Positions 7,478 through 13,658 of a DNA stretch of 13,658 bases are shown here, one piece after another. Source of the stretch: Candidatus Thorarchaeota archaeon (lineage in GTDB: Archaea; Asgardarchaeota; Thorarchaeia; Thorarchaeales; Thorarchaeaceae); NCBI GenBank assembly GCA_016840385.1, contig JAEOSL010000093.1, positions 1 to 13,658 on the forward strand. The letters are read 5' to 3'. Under the pieces are notes generated by a model. It was not told the origin of the DNA. It saw nothing but the letters and a program-made list of their open reading frames with translations, and made no database searches. Position numbers and translations under genes: made by a program. The stretch's first letter is position 1. Each line of letters begins with the position of its first letter.

Positions 7478-8691
7478 AATCTAAAGTATGAAATGAAGTT
7501 CTCCACCGGAAAGAAAGCATCAAGCTTCATTGCAATTTCCTTAGAACATTCAATCTTACTCAGTTCTCTCATCATTAAAGCAGGAGTTCTGCCACCTATT
7601 ACTAGTGAGAGTGTGTACGGTTCGAGAGTGATGTCGGGTTTCGTGTCATCATCGATCTTCTCAACCATTAATTTTCCATTGTTTGCTAATAGTGAAAAGA
7701 CTCCCGCATTCCAAGGACATTCACCATCAATCAGCTTCACCGTAAGTTCCTCACTACATTGGTCCGATACTTTGATTGAAGAACAGAAATTCTCAAAGTC
7801 AACGATTCGCATCATCATCTTCCCAGATACTTTTGTTATGAGCTTCTGTATATTTTGAATATATTCTGGGATTGGAAATTGTGGATCTGTTACCCACTTT
7901 ATTGTGCTACAGTCTGAGGACATCTTCTTCACAAGTTCAACAACCGATGGGAGTACACTTACGGATGAAAGGTAATTGGAATAGATGTTCAGGACTTTCC
8001 CGTCTTCTCTTTCATCAAAGATAAGCCATGCGCATCCAACTGGTTTAGAATTCTCTTCGAAGAGGTAAAAGCCTCCCTTCTCAATAGAGCCAATATGCAT
8101 GAATGGGAAAGTGAATACTCTTGACCCAAATTGCGCCATCTCTTTTGCTAAGCTATCTATTGTTACATGTTCCTTTGTATCACTCAATTCCCTAACTGTA
8201 ATGGTAGAAGGACCTTTCACCGTTCTCAATGCTTCTGGTGGGAATTCGAAAATCGTGTATGTTTCAGCAAGAGCATAACCAAGTTTCTCATAAGCTATCT
8301 GAGCACCTGGATACGGTGAGGGCTCTAGAATTGATAACACCAAACCCTTCTCTTTCATATCTTTGAAAGCGATATCGTAGATGCTCTTCATGATACCCTT
8401 CCTACGATGATCTTCCGCAGTAGCAACCGCCCAGACTCCCGCAAAAGGTACCGGGTTTCCTCTGATGACATTATTCTTATTTCCAAAGAATGCGAGATTT
8501 GCTACTACCTTATCCTCAAGAGTCGCGACAATGTTCCAATCATGATTCTCTGGTTTGTTCATGTATTCTTTCCACGAGTGAATCCAACTATCTTCAAGTA
8601 TTCCCATATCACCGAATGTTTTCACCAGTAGTTGGATCGATTGTTCTCTGTCTTCTTCCCTTGCTTCTCTTATGCTATACATGGTATTCAC
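7474..8691 (-). CDS. Eis-like GNAT N-acetyltransferase with C-terminal sterol-carrier-like domain
   Basis: A GNAT-fold acetyltransferase of 405 residues, the length of the Eis family (about 400). The N-terminal GNAT domain carries GVWAVATAEDHRRKGIM (85-101), whose RRKGI is the acetyl-CoA pyrophosphate loop, followed by PGAQIAYEKLGY (128-139). A second, poorer GNAT-like unit should lie at about 160-290. From about 310 the strand/helix pattern (LTVKLIDGECPW, GKLMVEKID, DITLEPYTLSLVIGG) matches the SCP2-like domain of Eis proteins. The chain ends in FRF; in mycobacterial Eis the C-terminal carboxylate is a catalytic group, so a precise aromatic end may matter here too. Eis enzymes acetylate amines such as aminoglycosides or lysines; the substrate here is unknown. 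The start is GTG 8691 or ATG 8682. Neither has a clear SD, and a TATA-like element lies about 26 nt before the GTG. Confidence 0.85.
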   Translation of the reverse strand: MNTMYSIREAREEDREQSIQLLVKTFGDMGILEDSWIHSWKEYMNKPENHDWNIVATLEDKVVANLAFFGNKNNVIRGNPVPFAGVWAVATAEDHRRKGIMKSIYDIAFKDMKEKGLVLSILEPSPYPGAQIAYEKLGYALAETYTIFEFPPEALRTVKGPSTITVRELSDTKEHVTIDSLAKEMAQFGSRVFTFPFMHIGSIEKGGFYLFEENSKPVGCAWLIFDEREDGKVLNIYSNYLSSVSVLPSVVELVKKMSSDCSTIKWVTDPQFPIPEYIQNIQKLITKVSGKMMMRIVDFENFCSSIKVSDQCSEELTVKLIDGECPWNAGVFSLLANNGKLMVEKIDDDTKPDITLEPYTLSLVIGGRTPALMMRELSKIECSKEIAMKLDAFFPVENFISYFRF

Positions 8692-8708
8692 TAGTGAAAA
8701 TGGATGTG

Positions 8709-8720
8709 CTAAAGTATTAT
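8709..8720 (-). promoter_or_regulatory. TATA-like element upstream of the Eis-like gene
   Basis: The minus strand reads ATAATACTTTAG, centred about 26 nt before GTG 8691. In archaea transcription starts about 25 nt downstream of the TATA box, so the mRNA would begin at or near this GTG or just before ATG 8682. That would make a leaderless or nearly leaderless message. The match is moderate and judged by eye. Confidence 0.3.
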
Positions 8721-8805
8721 CCCCTTTGCAGTCGCCGTTAAAATTCGGAGCAAGAATTTAATTCCATTTTCAGCGAGGTGCGTGATTATTTTTGAGTTTT
8801 TCACT

Positions 8806-9306
8806 TCAATCTTCATGCAAAATTTCAACAACACCCTCTATACCACAATACTCGCAACGGAAGATTCTTTCAGGTCCAATTTGTGATAGATCAATTTTCC
8901 CATCACAGTTCGGACATTCCATAATTTTAACAAGAGATTTTACATATGCATCTTCCAAAGAAATTGAGTCCTTTCTGGAATCTTTTGGAACTCTTTTTGC
9001 ACTCAAATAACCCTTCCAAGCGAATATCGAGGAAGCGATGAAAACCAAAAGAAATAGGGAAGCAAAAAATCCTCCTCTTGCAAATCCTTGTGAAATAAGT
9101 GTCAACGGTATACACACAATAGCAAAGATTGTCATACAAAGCCTGTATTGCCATCGATTAGCAGTACTACAATCTCTGGAACAAAAAGTACCCACCCATC
9201 CTTTACTCTCAATTGTTCCACACCATGAACATCTATTTACCTTGCTCAAATCGGCGGCTAAGTAGATTCTACGTGTTTCTTTTGAATCTCTCAACTCATT
9301 TACCAC
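8806..9306 (-). CDS. Two-TM membrane protein with a zinc ribbon at each end
   Basis: 166 residues with a symmetrical plan. An N-terminal zinc-binding cluster is built from C26, C29, C42 and C46 (CSWCG, then FCSRDC), a spacing like the archaeal DUF2116-type ribbons that often precede a membrane segment. Two hydrophobic helices follow at about 56-73 and 79-97. After a charged linker comes a second ribbon, C131, C134, C151 and C154 (CPNCDG, then CEYCG). With two helices and short loops, both ribbons would face the cytoplasm, so the protein could tether a partner or nucleic acid at the membrane. The family is not known to me. The start is GTG 9306 without an SD; a TATA-like box about 28 nt upstream suggests leaderless translation. 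The gene lies 114 nt upstream of the Eis-like gene, which has its own promoter-like element. Confidence 0.7.
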   Translation of the reverse strand: MVNELRDSKETRRIYLAADLSKVNRCSWCGTIESKGWVGTFCSRDCSTANRWQYRLCMTIFAIVCIPLTLISQGFARGGFFASLFLLVFIASSIFAWKGYLSAKRVPKDSRKDSISLEDAYVKSLVKIMECPNCDGKIDLSQIGPERIFRCEYCGIEGVVEILHED

Positions 9307-9330
9307 AATATCGTAATACTATCGAATGGC

Positions 9331-9338
9331 TATAAATT
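9331..9338 (-). promoter_or_regulatory. TATA-like box for the twin-zinc-ribbon gene
   Basis: The minus strand reads AATTTATA, a good archaeal TATA match, centred about 28 nt before the GTG start at 9306. Together with the lack of an SD sequence this points to a leaderless or nearly leaderless transcript. Confidence 0.4.
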
Positions 9339-9692
9339 TTGAGAGATATTCGAATTGAATTGCTATAGGTGTAGTTTGAAACATTAGAGTTTCTGTTGCA
9401 TCATACTAATATTGCAACTTAACAATTGGTCAAGTTTTGAAATTCGTCAAAATCAAAATGAGATTTGAAATCATAGCTCCTATGAAGGAATGAAGATACA
9501 CTCCGCAAAAGGTGTGGCCAGGCAACAATAGGGCTCATGTGGTAGGAGGGGGGGAGTTATGTAATGAGGGCATGTTACGAAAACGAGGCCCTACCGTACA
9601 CACTGACCACGAATATAGTTTCGCAATTTAACCTATTAAGCATGTTGTATTGTGTAGCCGAGTGAAGGCTTGAAGCGCCTCCGCAATGAGTC
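9339..9692. other. Long intergenic spacer with G-rich, possibly structured block
   Basis: No reading frame here looks coding. The left half is AT-rich and holds an inverted repeat, GTTGCA (9395-9400) with TGCAAC (9413-9418). From about 9480 to 9600 the base composition shifts to G-rich, with a run of seven G at 9548-9554. Several short pairings compete for the same bases: TAGGGC (9529-9534) or AGGGC (9567-9571) with GCCCT(A) (9588-9593), and GGTAGG (9541-9546) with CCTACC (9590-9595). On the minus strand a TATA-like CTATATT (9612-9618) lies about 25 nt before the first of these pairing arms, and T-runs (CATTTTGATTTTG) occur near 9460-9447. A minus-strand small RNA of roughly 140 nt is possible. 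It could equally be the 3' untranslated region of the histidine kinase gene. Confidence 0.3.
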
Positions 9693-12600
9693 CTAAGTTG
9701 TTGTTTGCTTCGGAATTATCAGCTCAAACGTGGTCATTCCAGTTGCTGAGAATTGTATCTTCCAATCATGAGCCTCGACTATACGCTTAACAATCGTAAG
9801 ACCGTAGCCATGTCCTGATTTGCTCGTTGTGAATCCTTTCAAGAAGAGCTTGGAACGAATTGCTTCTGGAATTTCTTTCCCATCATTACGTATCATGATA
9901 CAGAAGGTTCCATTCCTTTCTTCATATTTCACTTCGACCTTACTAGGCTGTCCATGTTTGACTGCATTATCCAGCAAATTCCTGAATACCTGTGTAATTT
10001 TCATTTCGTCAGCTCGTACAACCGGTAATGGATCCTGAACATAATGTATCAATTCTGGGACAGCTGACTCCGCAATGATTCTTACAAGATGGTCAAGATC
10101 CACTTCTACTAGATTCTCCTCTACAGTCAAACCTGCATCTGCTAAGGCGACAGAATGGTCTAGTAATTCCCCGGTTTCTTTGATTAACGATTGCAACCGT
10201 ATTAGATGACTTAGGTCATTTTCATCTTCTACAAGTTCAATGAATCCTTGCATGTTGTGGAAGATATTCTTCAAATCATGGTTCATTGAATGCGCAAAAT
10301 CACTAAGTTCTTCTTTCTGTTTTCTTAGCATCTCTAACGCAAATTTTTCCTGTGTGATATCTGCCATAACTCCCTCAATGTATCCCTTTTCAGGCCACAT
10401 GCGAAGTGAGAATCTCATCCAAAGACGTTGACTGTTTTTTGTTGTGACAGTTAGTTCTGTGGCCAATCGCTCATGTTCTTTTATTGTACCTTTCAACCGA
10501 TTCCATGTATCGGAGCTCTGAAGAAAGTCCTTGAAGAAACTTGAATCATCAATAAGCGTCTGTCTATCACCGAATCCAAAACTCTTGGCGAACTGGTCAT
10601 TACACTCCAAAATCATTCCATCTGAAATTCTGACTCGAAAGAGACCAATGAGGGCGTTATTGTAGAGTTCTTTGTAACTCTCTCGACTTTCCATCAAGGC
10701 GTGTTCAGCTAGATGTCTATCGGTGTTGTCTTGAACATGCATAATATACCCTTGAAGACCTTCCTCTCTTCCATATTTTAGTGGTGAAAGAACACAATTC
10801 AGGTGCATGATGCCACTTTTTGAGGTTTCATACAAATTGTGTATTTTTACTTTTGAGAAATCAAATCGTGAGTCATAGGTTACGGAATTTCCTTTACGGA
10901 CTTCCTCTTTCGCAAATTCAGGAGTATTAGGATCTTTGAACATGTCAAACCCAATGATATCTCCACGACCTTCCAAGCCAAAGATTTCGAAACATTTCTT
11001 GTTTGCACCAACAAGCAAACCATCAGAATCGAATAGCTCAATACAAATTGGTGACTCTTCGAAAATTGCTCTGAACATCTCCTCGTTTGCTTTCATTGCA
11101 TTCTCTGAAATTTGTCTCTCAGTGTAATCTGTCGCATAGAGAATGTATCCGTCAATCTCACCTTCTGAGCTCTTTAGAGATGAGAAGATTACTTCCATGT
11201 AGATAGTATCTGTTCTAGATGTTTCTAGTATACCCTTTTCTTTTACATATGCGAAATCCCATTTATAGATGAATTTTGATACTTCTCCTTTCTTGAGATT
11301 ATCAAGTACCTTTTGAGGAAGTCTTGTTCCTTCGAATACACTCAAGCCGAGTAAACTCTCTCTATCCTTTGCCCCTAACAACTCTACACCTGCACTGTTG
11401 ACATCAGTAAGTAATCCTTCAGAATCAAAGATCCCGATTGCTGCTGGAGCTCTTTCAAAAGCATCCTTCCACCAGCGTTCTCTATCCTCGATGGATTTCA
11501 TTAGTAAGGTTTCTTCTTCAGATGACGTATCCTCTAGTAGTTGAGCTGAACATAGAATTGTTGTGACATTTCCCTGTTCATCACAAATTGTAGTATCTTG
11601 ACATTGTATTGCTTTCTCTTCACCATCCTTTGAAACGATGGTAAAATTACAGCATGGTCCTTCTTTGTATTCTAATTCTAGTAATCGGGTTAGATGTTCA
11701 ATAGCGTCATCTTGGAATCTCTTAGGAATAAACGATTTGACCCAGTTCTTTCCTATGACATCATTCTCATCACAACCAAGCATCTGACATCCTTTGTGGT
11801 TGATCATCGTCACGTTGAACTCTGTATCAAGAGCAAGTATCATTGTACCCGCCAAATCGAGGTAGCGCTGAGCATTGTCTCTTTCATCACGCAATATTGA
11901 TTCAACTTGTATTCTTTCAGTGACATCCTGAACCGTACCCATCATTTGAACAGGTTTTCGCGCTTTATTGTAGGTAACCTCTCCTTCTTCATGAACATGT
12001 CTGATACTTCCATCAGGTCGGATGATTCGATGGTCTATGCTGTACGGTTTCTGCTTGTGTATAGCTGCATCAACAGATTCCTTCACTAGGTCTCTGTCAT
12101 CTGGATGAACTGAATCAAGAAATGCCTTGTAGGTAGCAAAGAATTCTTGGGGTGCTAGGCCGAAAATTCGATAAATCTCGTCAGACCAGGAGATCACGTC
12201 TTCTTGAATATCCCATACCCAACTTCCAGAATGTGCAATCCGCTGTGCTTGAGCTAATCTTGTTTGACTCTCTCGTAGTTGTTGTTCTGACTCTCTAAGT
12301 GCGCCCTTTGTATTTCGTTTCTCCACTGCAGTGAGAATGTAGTATGATAACTCGGCGTACAGACTTTCAATATTAGTTGAGCTCTTTCTTATGTAATAAT
12401 CAGCGCCTAGGTTCAGTGCTTGAATCGCAAATTCTTCCCGACTTTTTCCAGTGAATATAATTACTGGAACATCATCACCAGAACTTCTGATATGCTCAAG
12501 AATATCAAGTCCACTCAATGTATCTGTTGCAAGATCAATGTCGCAGACCGCAGCATCAAAATTATTCTCCTCAAGGAGTTTGACTGCTTCTTCACTGGTT

Positions 12601-12704
12601 TCAACCATAACTATCTCATAATCAGGACTCTGACGAGTAAGAAATCGTTCACTGAGCTCAAGGTGAACAGAATCGTCATCGACCATTAGTACACGCACTG
12701 TCAT
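9693..12704 (-). CDS. Cytoplasmic hybrid histidine kinase: REC, five PAS, HisKA, HATPase
   Basis: A 1003-residue signal-transduction kinase with no membrane segment. The order is: a receiver domain (1-125) with the acidic pair D9/D10, phospho-acceptor D55, T85 and K107; a short coiled coil (130-155, ESEQQLRESQTRLAQAQR); then five PAS domains at about 156-264, 275-390, 405-530, 540-665 and 675-785. The HisKA helix has phospho-acceptor His809 in MNHDLKN. The ATPase domain has the N box RNLLDNAVKHG (908-918), the G1 motif NDGKE (940-944) and the G2 motif GHGYGL (964-969). PAS domains three and four share an unusual middle segment and look like a tandem duplication. The kinase is likely an intracellular sensor or relay that is itself controlled by phosphorylation of its receiver. 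No separate response regulator or partner kinase lies nearby. The start ATG 12704 has a weak AGGGGA upstream. Confidence 0.92.
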   Translation of the reverse strand: MTVRVLMVDDDSVHLELSERFLTRQSPDYEIVMVETSEEAVKLLEENNFDAAVCDIDLATDTLSGLDILEHIRSSGDDVPVIIFTGKSREEFAIQALNLGADYYIRKSSTNIESLYAELSYYILTAVEKRNTKGALRESEQQLRESQTRLAQAQRIAHSGSWVWDIQEDVISWSDEIYRIFGLAPQEFFATYKAFLDSVHPDDRDLVKESVDAAIHKQKPYSIDHRIIRPDGSIRHVHEEGEVTYNKARKPVQMMGTVQDVTERIQVESILRDERDNAQRYLDLAGTMILALDTEFNVTMINHKGCQMLGCDENDVIGKNWVKSFIPKRFQDDAIEHLTRLLELEYKEGPCCNFTIVSKDGEEKAIQCQDTTICDEQGNVTTILCSAQLLEDTSSEEETLLMKSIEDRERWWKDAFERAPAAIGIFDSEGLLTDVNSAGVELLGAKDRESLLGLSVFEGTRLPQKVLDNLKKGEVSKFIYKWDFAYVKEKGILETSRTDTIYMEVIFSSLKSSEGEIDGYILYATDYTERQISENAMKANEEMFRAIFEESPICIELFDSDGLLVGANKKCFEIFGLEGRGDIIGFDMFKDPNTPEFAKEEVRKGNSVTYDSRFDFSKVKIHNLYETSKSGIMHLNCVLSPLKYGREEGLQGYIMHVQDNTDRHLAEHALMESRESYKELYNNALIGLFRVRISDGMILECNDQFAKSFGFGDRQTLIDDSSFFKDFLQSSDTWNRLKGTIKEHERLATELTVTTKNSQRLWMRFSLRMWPEKGYIEGVMADITQEKFALEMLRKQKEELSDFAHSMNHDLKNIFHNMQGFIELVEDENDLSHLIRLQSLIKETGELLDHSVALADAGLTVEENLVEVDLDHLVRIIAESAVPELIHYVQDPLPVVRADEMKITQVFRNLLDNAVKHGQPSKVEVKYEERNGTFCIMIRNDGKEIPEAIRSKLFLKGFTTSKSGHGYGLTIVKRIVEAHDWKIQFSATGMTTFELIIPKQTTT

Positions 12705-12785
12705 GGGAAAATCCCCTATTCAGCTCGCTCACATTGCTTTGTTGCCTTATTATCTTTCACTGGAGAAACCTTAGCCCTGTTCCGC

Positions 12786-12831
12786 GAAGGCTTAAATCCT
12801 TCCAATTACAACAGTGGACTATCAAGGGAGG
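12786..12831 (+). promoter_or_regulatory. Promoter region of the right-edge membrane protein: TATA-like box inside an inverted repeat, plus SD
   Basis: CTTAAAT at 12791-12797 is TATA-like and is bracketed by GAAGG (12786-12790) and CCTTC (12798-12802), a 5-bp inverted repeat around the box. Transcription from it would start near 12820, just before the strong SD AGGGAGGAT (12825-12833) that serves the TTG at 12840. Because the TATA-like sequence is nearly symmetric, it could also act toward the divergent kinase gene, though with a longer leader. The inverted repeat could be an operator. Confidence 0.45.
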
Positions 12832-12839
12832 ATGAATTA

Positions 12840-13658
12840 TTGAATATCCCTGTTATCTCTGGAATTACTGAAGGTCTAGGTGTGTTCCTCAAAACACGAA
12901 GATACTTGGCCTACACTATCATTTTTGTAGCCACCACGTTTCTCGGTCTATTTGTTACGTGGTTAATGACGCTGACAATTGGAACTTTTACTGAAGAATT
13001 GCTGGTCAACTTCTTTGCCTTCGTTGGTTCTGCAGGTACAATCTACTTTGCATTCGGTGCAATCTTTACAGGACTTGGAGTAGATGGACTCTGGATAACT
13101 AGACGGAGCAGAGGACGAACTACAGAGCTCAAGGGTGTAGCCTGGATGGCAATCTCTTTTGCAATAGCAGTCTTTATGAGAATACTTGCTGGACCAATTG
13201 TTCTTCTTTTCTTTGCTATTGTCTGTTGGTTAGGATGGATTGGATTCCAAGCGTATCTCTCAACCCGTACAGGTCTACGAGTAGCAACTTTAGCTGAACC
13301 AAAAAAGGGTGGTTTTCTATTAGGAGCTGGAAGCTTCATCATTCTCATTATTGGAATTGGTATTATTGCTGCTGAGGCTTTTGTTGCTTTGTCGATAGCT
13401 TACGGTTTCGATATTTTGGCACTTGGACCTGTATTGGACGGGATCTTTGCCAGTGCAACTGTGAATCTAGTTACTCAACAATTCATGTTACTAATCGCAT
13501 ACGCCTGTTTTGCTCTATTTATTGTGATTATGTTTGTCTCATTCCTCAAATATTCCGGTAGAGGTGCTTCACTTAACATTGCAGTTCTAACTTTGTTCAT
13601 TGGAATATATGCCGGCTACTTCCTCGTCAATGTGATGAGGCGGGGTGAGATATTTGGG
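12840..13658 (+). CDS. Partial CDS: polytopic membrane protein with TTG start, unrecognised
   Basis: An open frame of 273 codons runs from TTG 12840 to the right edge without a stop. Its codons make an extremely hydrophobic, clearly membrane-embedded protein. About seven transmembrane helices can be counted: near residues 22-45, 54-80, 98-115, 116-140, 157-188, 212-238 and 243-265. Basic loops such as TRRSRGRTTELKG (86-98) and EPKKGG (153-158) separate them. The TTG is supported by GGAGG (12827-12831) 8 nt upstream and by a TATA-like box at the right distance. The nearby ATG at 12832 runs into a stop after two codons and cannot be the start. I see no transporter or enzyme motif. The gene diverges from the histidine kinase, so the kinase may regulate it or share its promoter region, but nothing in the sequence proves this. 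Confidence 0.75.
   Translation, partial: MNIPVISGITEGLGVFLKTRRYLAYTIIFVATTFLGLFVTWLMTLTIGTFTEELLVNFFAFVGSAGTIYFAFGAIFTGLGVDGLWITRRSRGRTTELKGVAWMAISFAIAVFMRILAGPIVLLFFAIVCWLGWIGFQAYLSTRTGLRVATLAEPKKGGFLLGAGSFIILIIGIGIIAAEAFVALSIAYGFDILALGPVLDGIFASATVNLVTQQFMLLIAYACFALFIVIMFVSFLKYSGRGASLNIAVLTLFIGIYAGYFLVNVMRRGEIFG

Noticed and set aside
9561..9606. Possible C/D box small RNA (GTAATGA as C box, CTGA as D box)
   Set aside because: The C box has one mismatch, no D'/C' pair is visible between the boxes, and no terminal stem forms. It is too weak to annotate.
9653..9692. tRNA-like stretch (GTAGCCGAGTGAAGGC) beside the kinase stop codon
   Set aside because: It recalls the D-arm of a tRNA-Ser/Leu, but no anticodon stem, T-arm or acceptor pairing can be built around it.
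13043..13348. 101-codon minus-strand open frame
   Set aside because: It lies antisense to the TTG-start membrane protein, whose frame is open for 273 codons and hydrophobic in a periodic manner. The minus frame is Pro/Arg/Lys-rich without structure.

Overview
The window looks archaeal. It is moderately AT-rich. Several genes have TATA-like elements about 26 nt before an SD-less start codon (leaderless architecture), while others use strong GGAGG/GAGGAG ribosome binding sites. GTG and TTG starts are common. The protein set fits an archaeon with a large, signalling-rich accessory gene set: a Pab87-like serine hydrolase, a COG1237-type metallo-beta-lactamase-fold protein, Zn-ribbon membrane proteins and a long cytoplasmic REC/multi-PAS histidine kinase. 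An Asgard lineage such as Thorarchaeota would fit, but that is an impression from style. No rRNA, ribosomal protein or other phylogenetic marker is present.

Layout. Bases 1-142 hold the start of a minus-strand gene that runs off the left edge and resembles the N-terminal extension of archaeal Nif3-like proteins. Bases 299-2948 hold two plus-strand genes: a cytoplasmic class-C beta-lactamase-like hydrolase with a Pab87/DUF3471-like C-terminal part, and an unrecognised protein with a possible tubby/LOR-like C-terminal fold. They converge, 4 nt apart, on a minus-strand D-2-hydroxyacid dehydrogenase (2953-3969). From 4132 a plus-strand run follows: an endonuclease/exonuclease/phosphatase-fold protein with altered active-site motifs, a 12-TM MFS transporter, an MBL-fold hydrolase overlapping the transporter by 8 nt, and a small two-TM protein. 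This run ends stop-on-stop against a minus-strand Eis-like acetyltransferase (7474-8691). Upstream of that lies a two-TM protein with a zinc ribbon at each end (8806-9306).

Bases 9307-9692 contain no convincing gene. They include a G-rich block with several mutually exclusive pairings that may encode a small RNA. A 1003-residue minus-strand histidine kinase (receiver, five PAS domains, HisKA, HATPase) follows. Divergent from it, a polytopic membrane protein starts at a TTG codon (12840), with a strong SD and a TATA-like box inside an inverted repeat, and runs off the right edge.

Most genes look like single transcription units. The clearest translational coupling is MFS transporter plus MBL hydrolase. 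I see no mobile element, CRISPR array, tRNA or rRNA. I cannot demonstrate a new multi-gene system. The best leads are the EEP protein with a changed active site, the transporter/MBL pair, the twin-zinc-ribbon membrane protein, the structured intergenic region and the kinase with its duplicated PAS unit.
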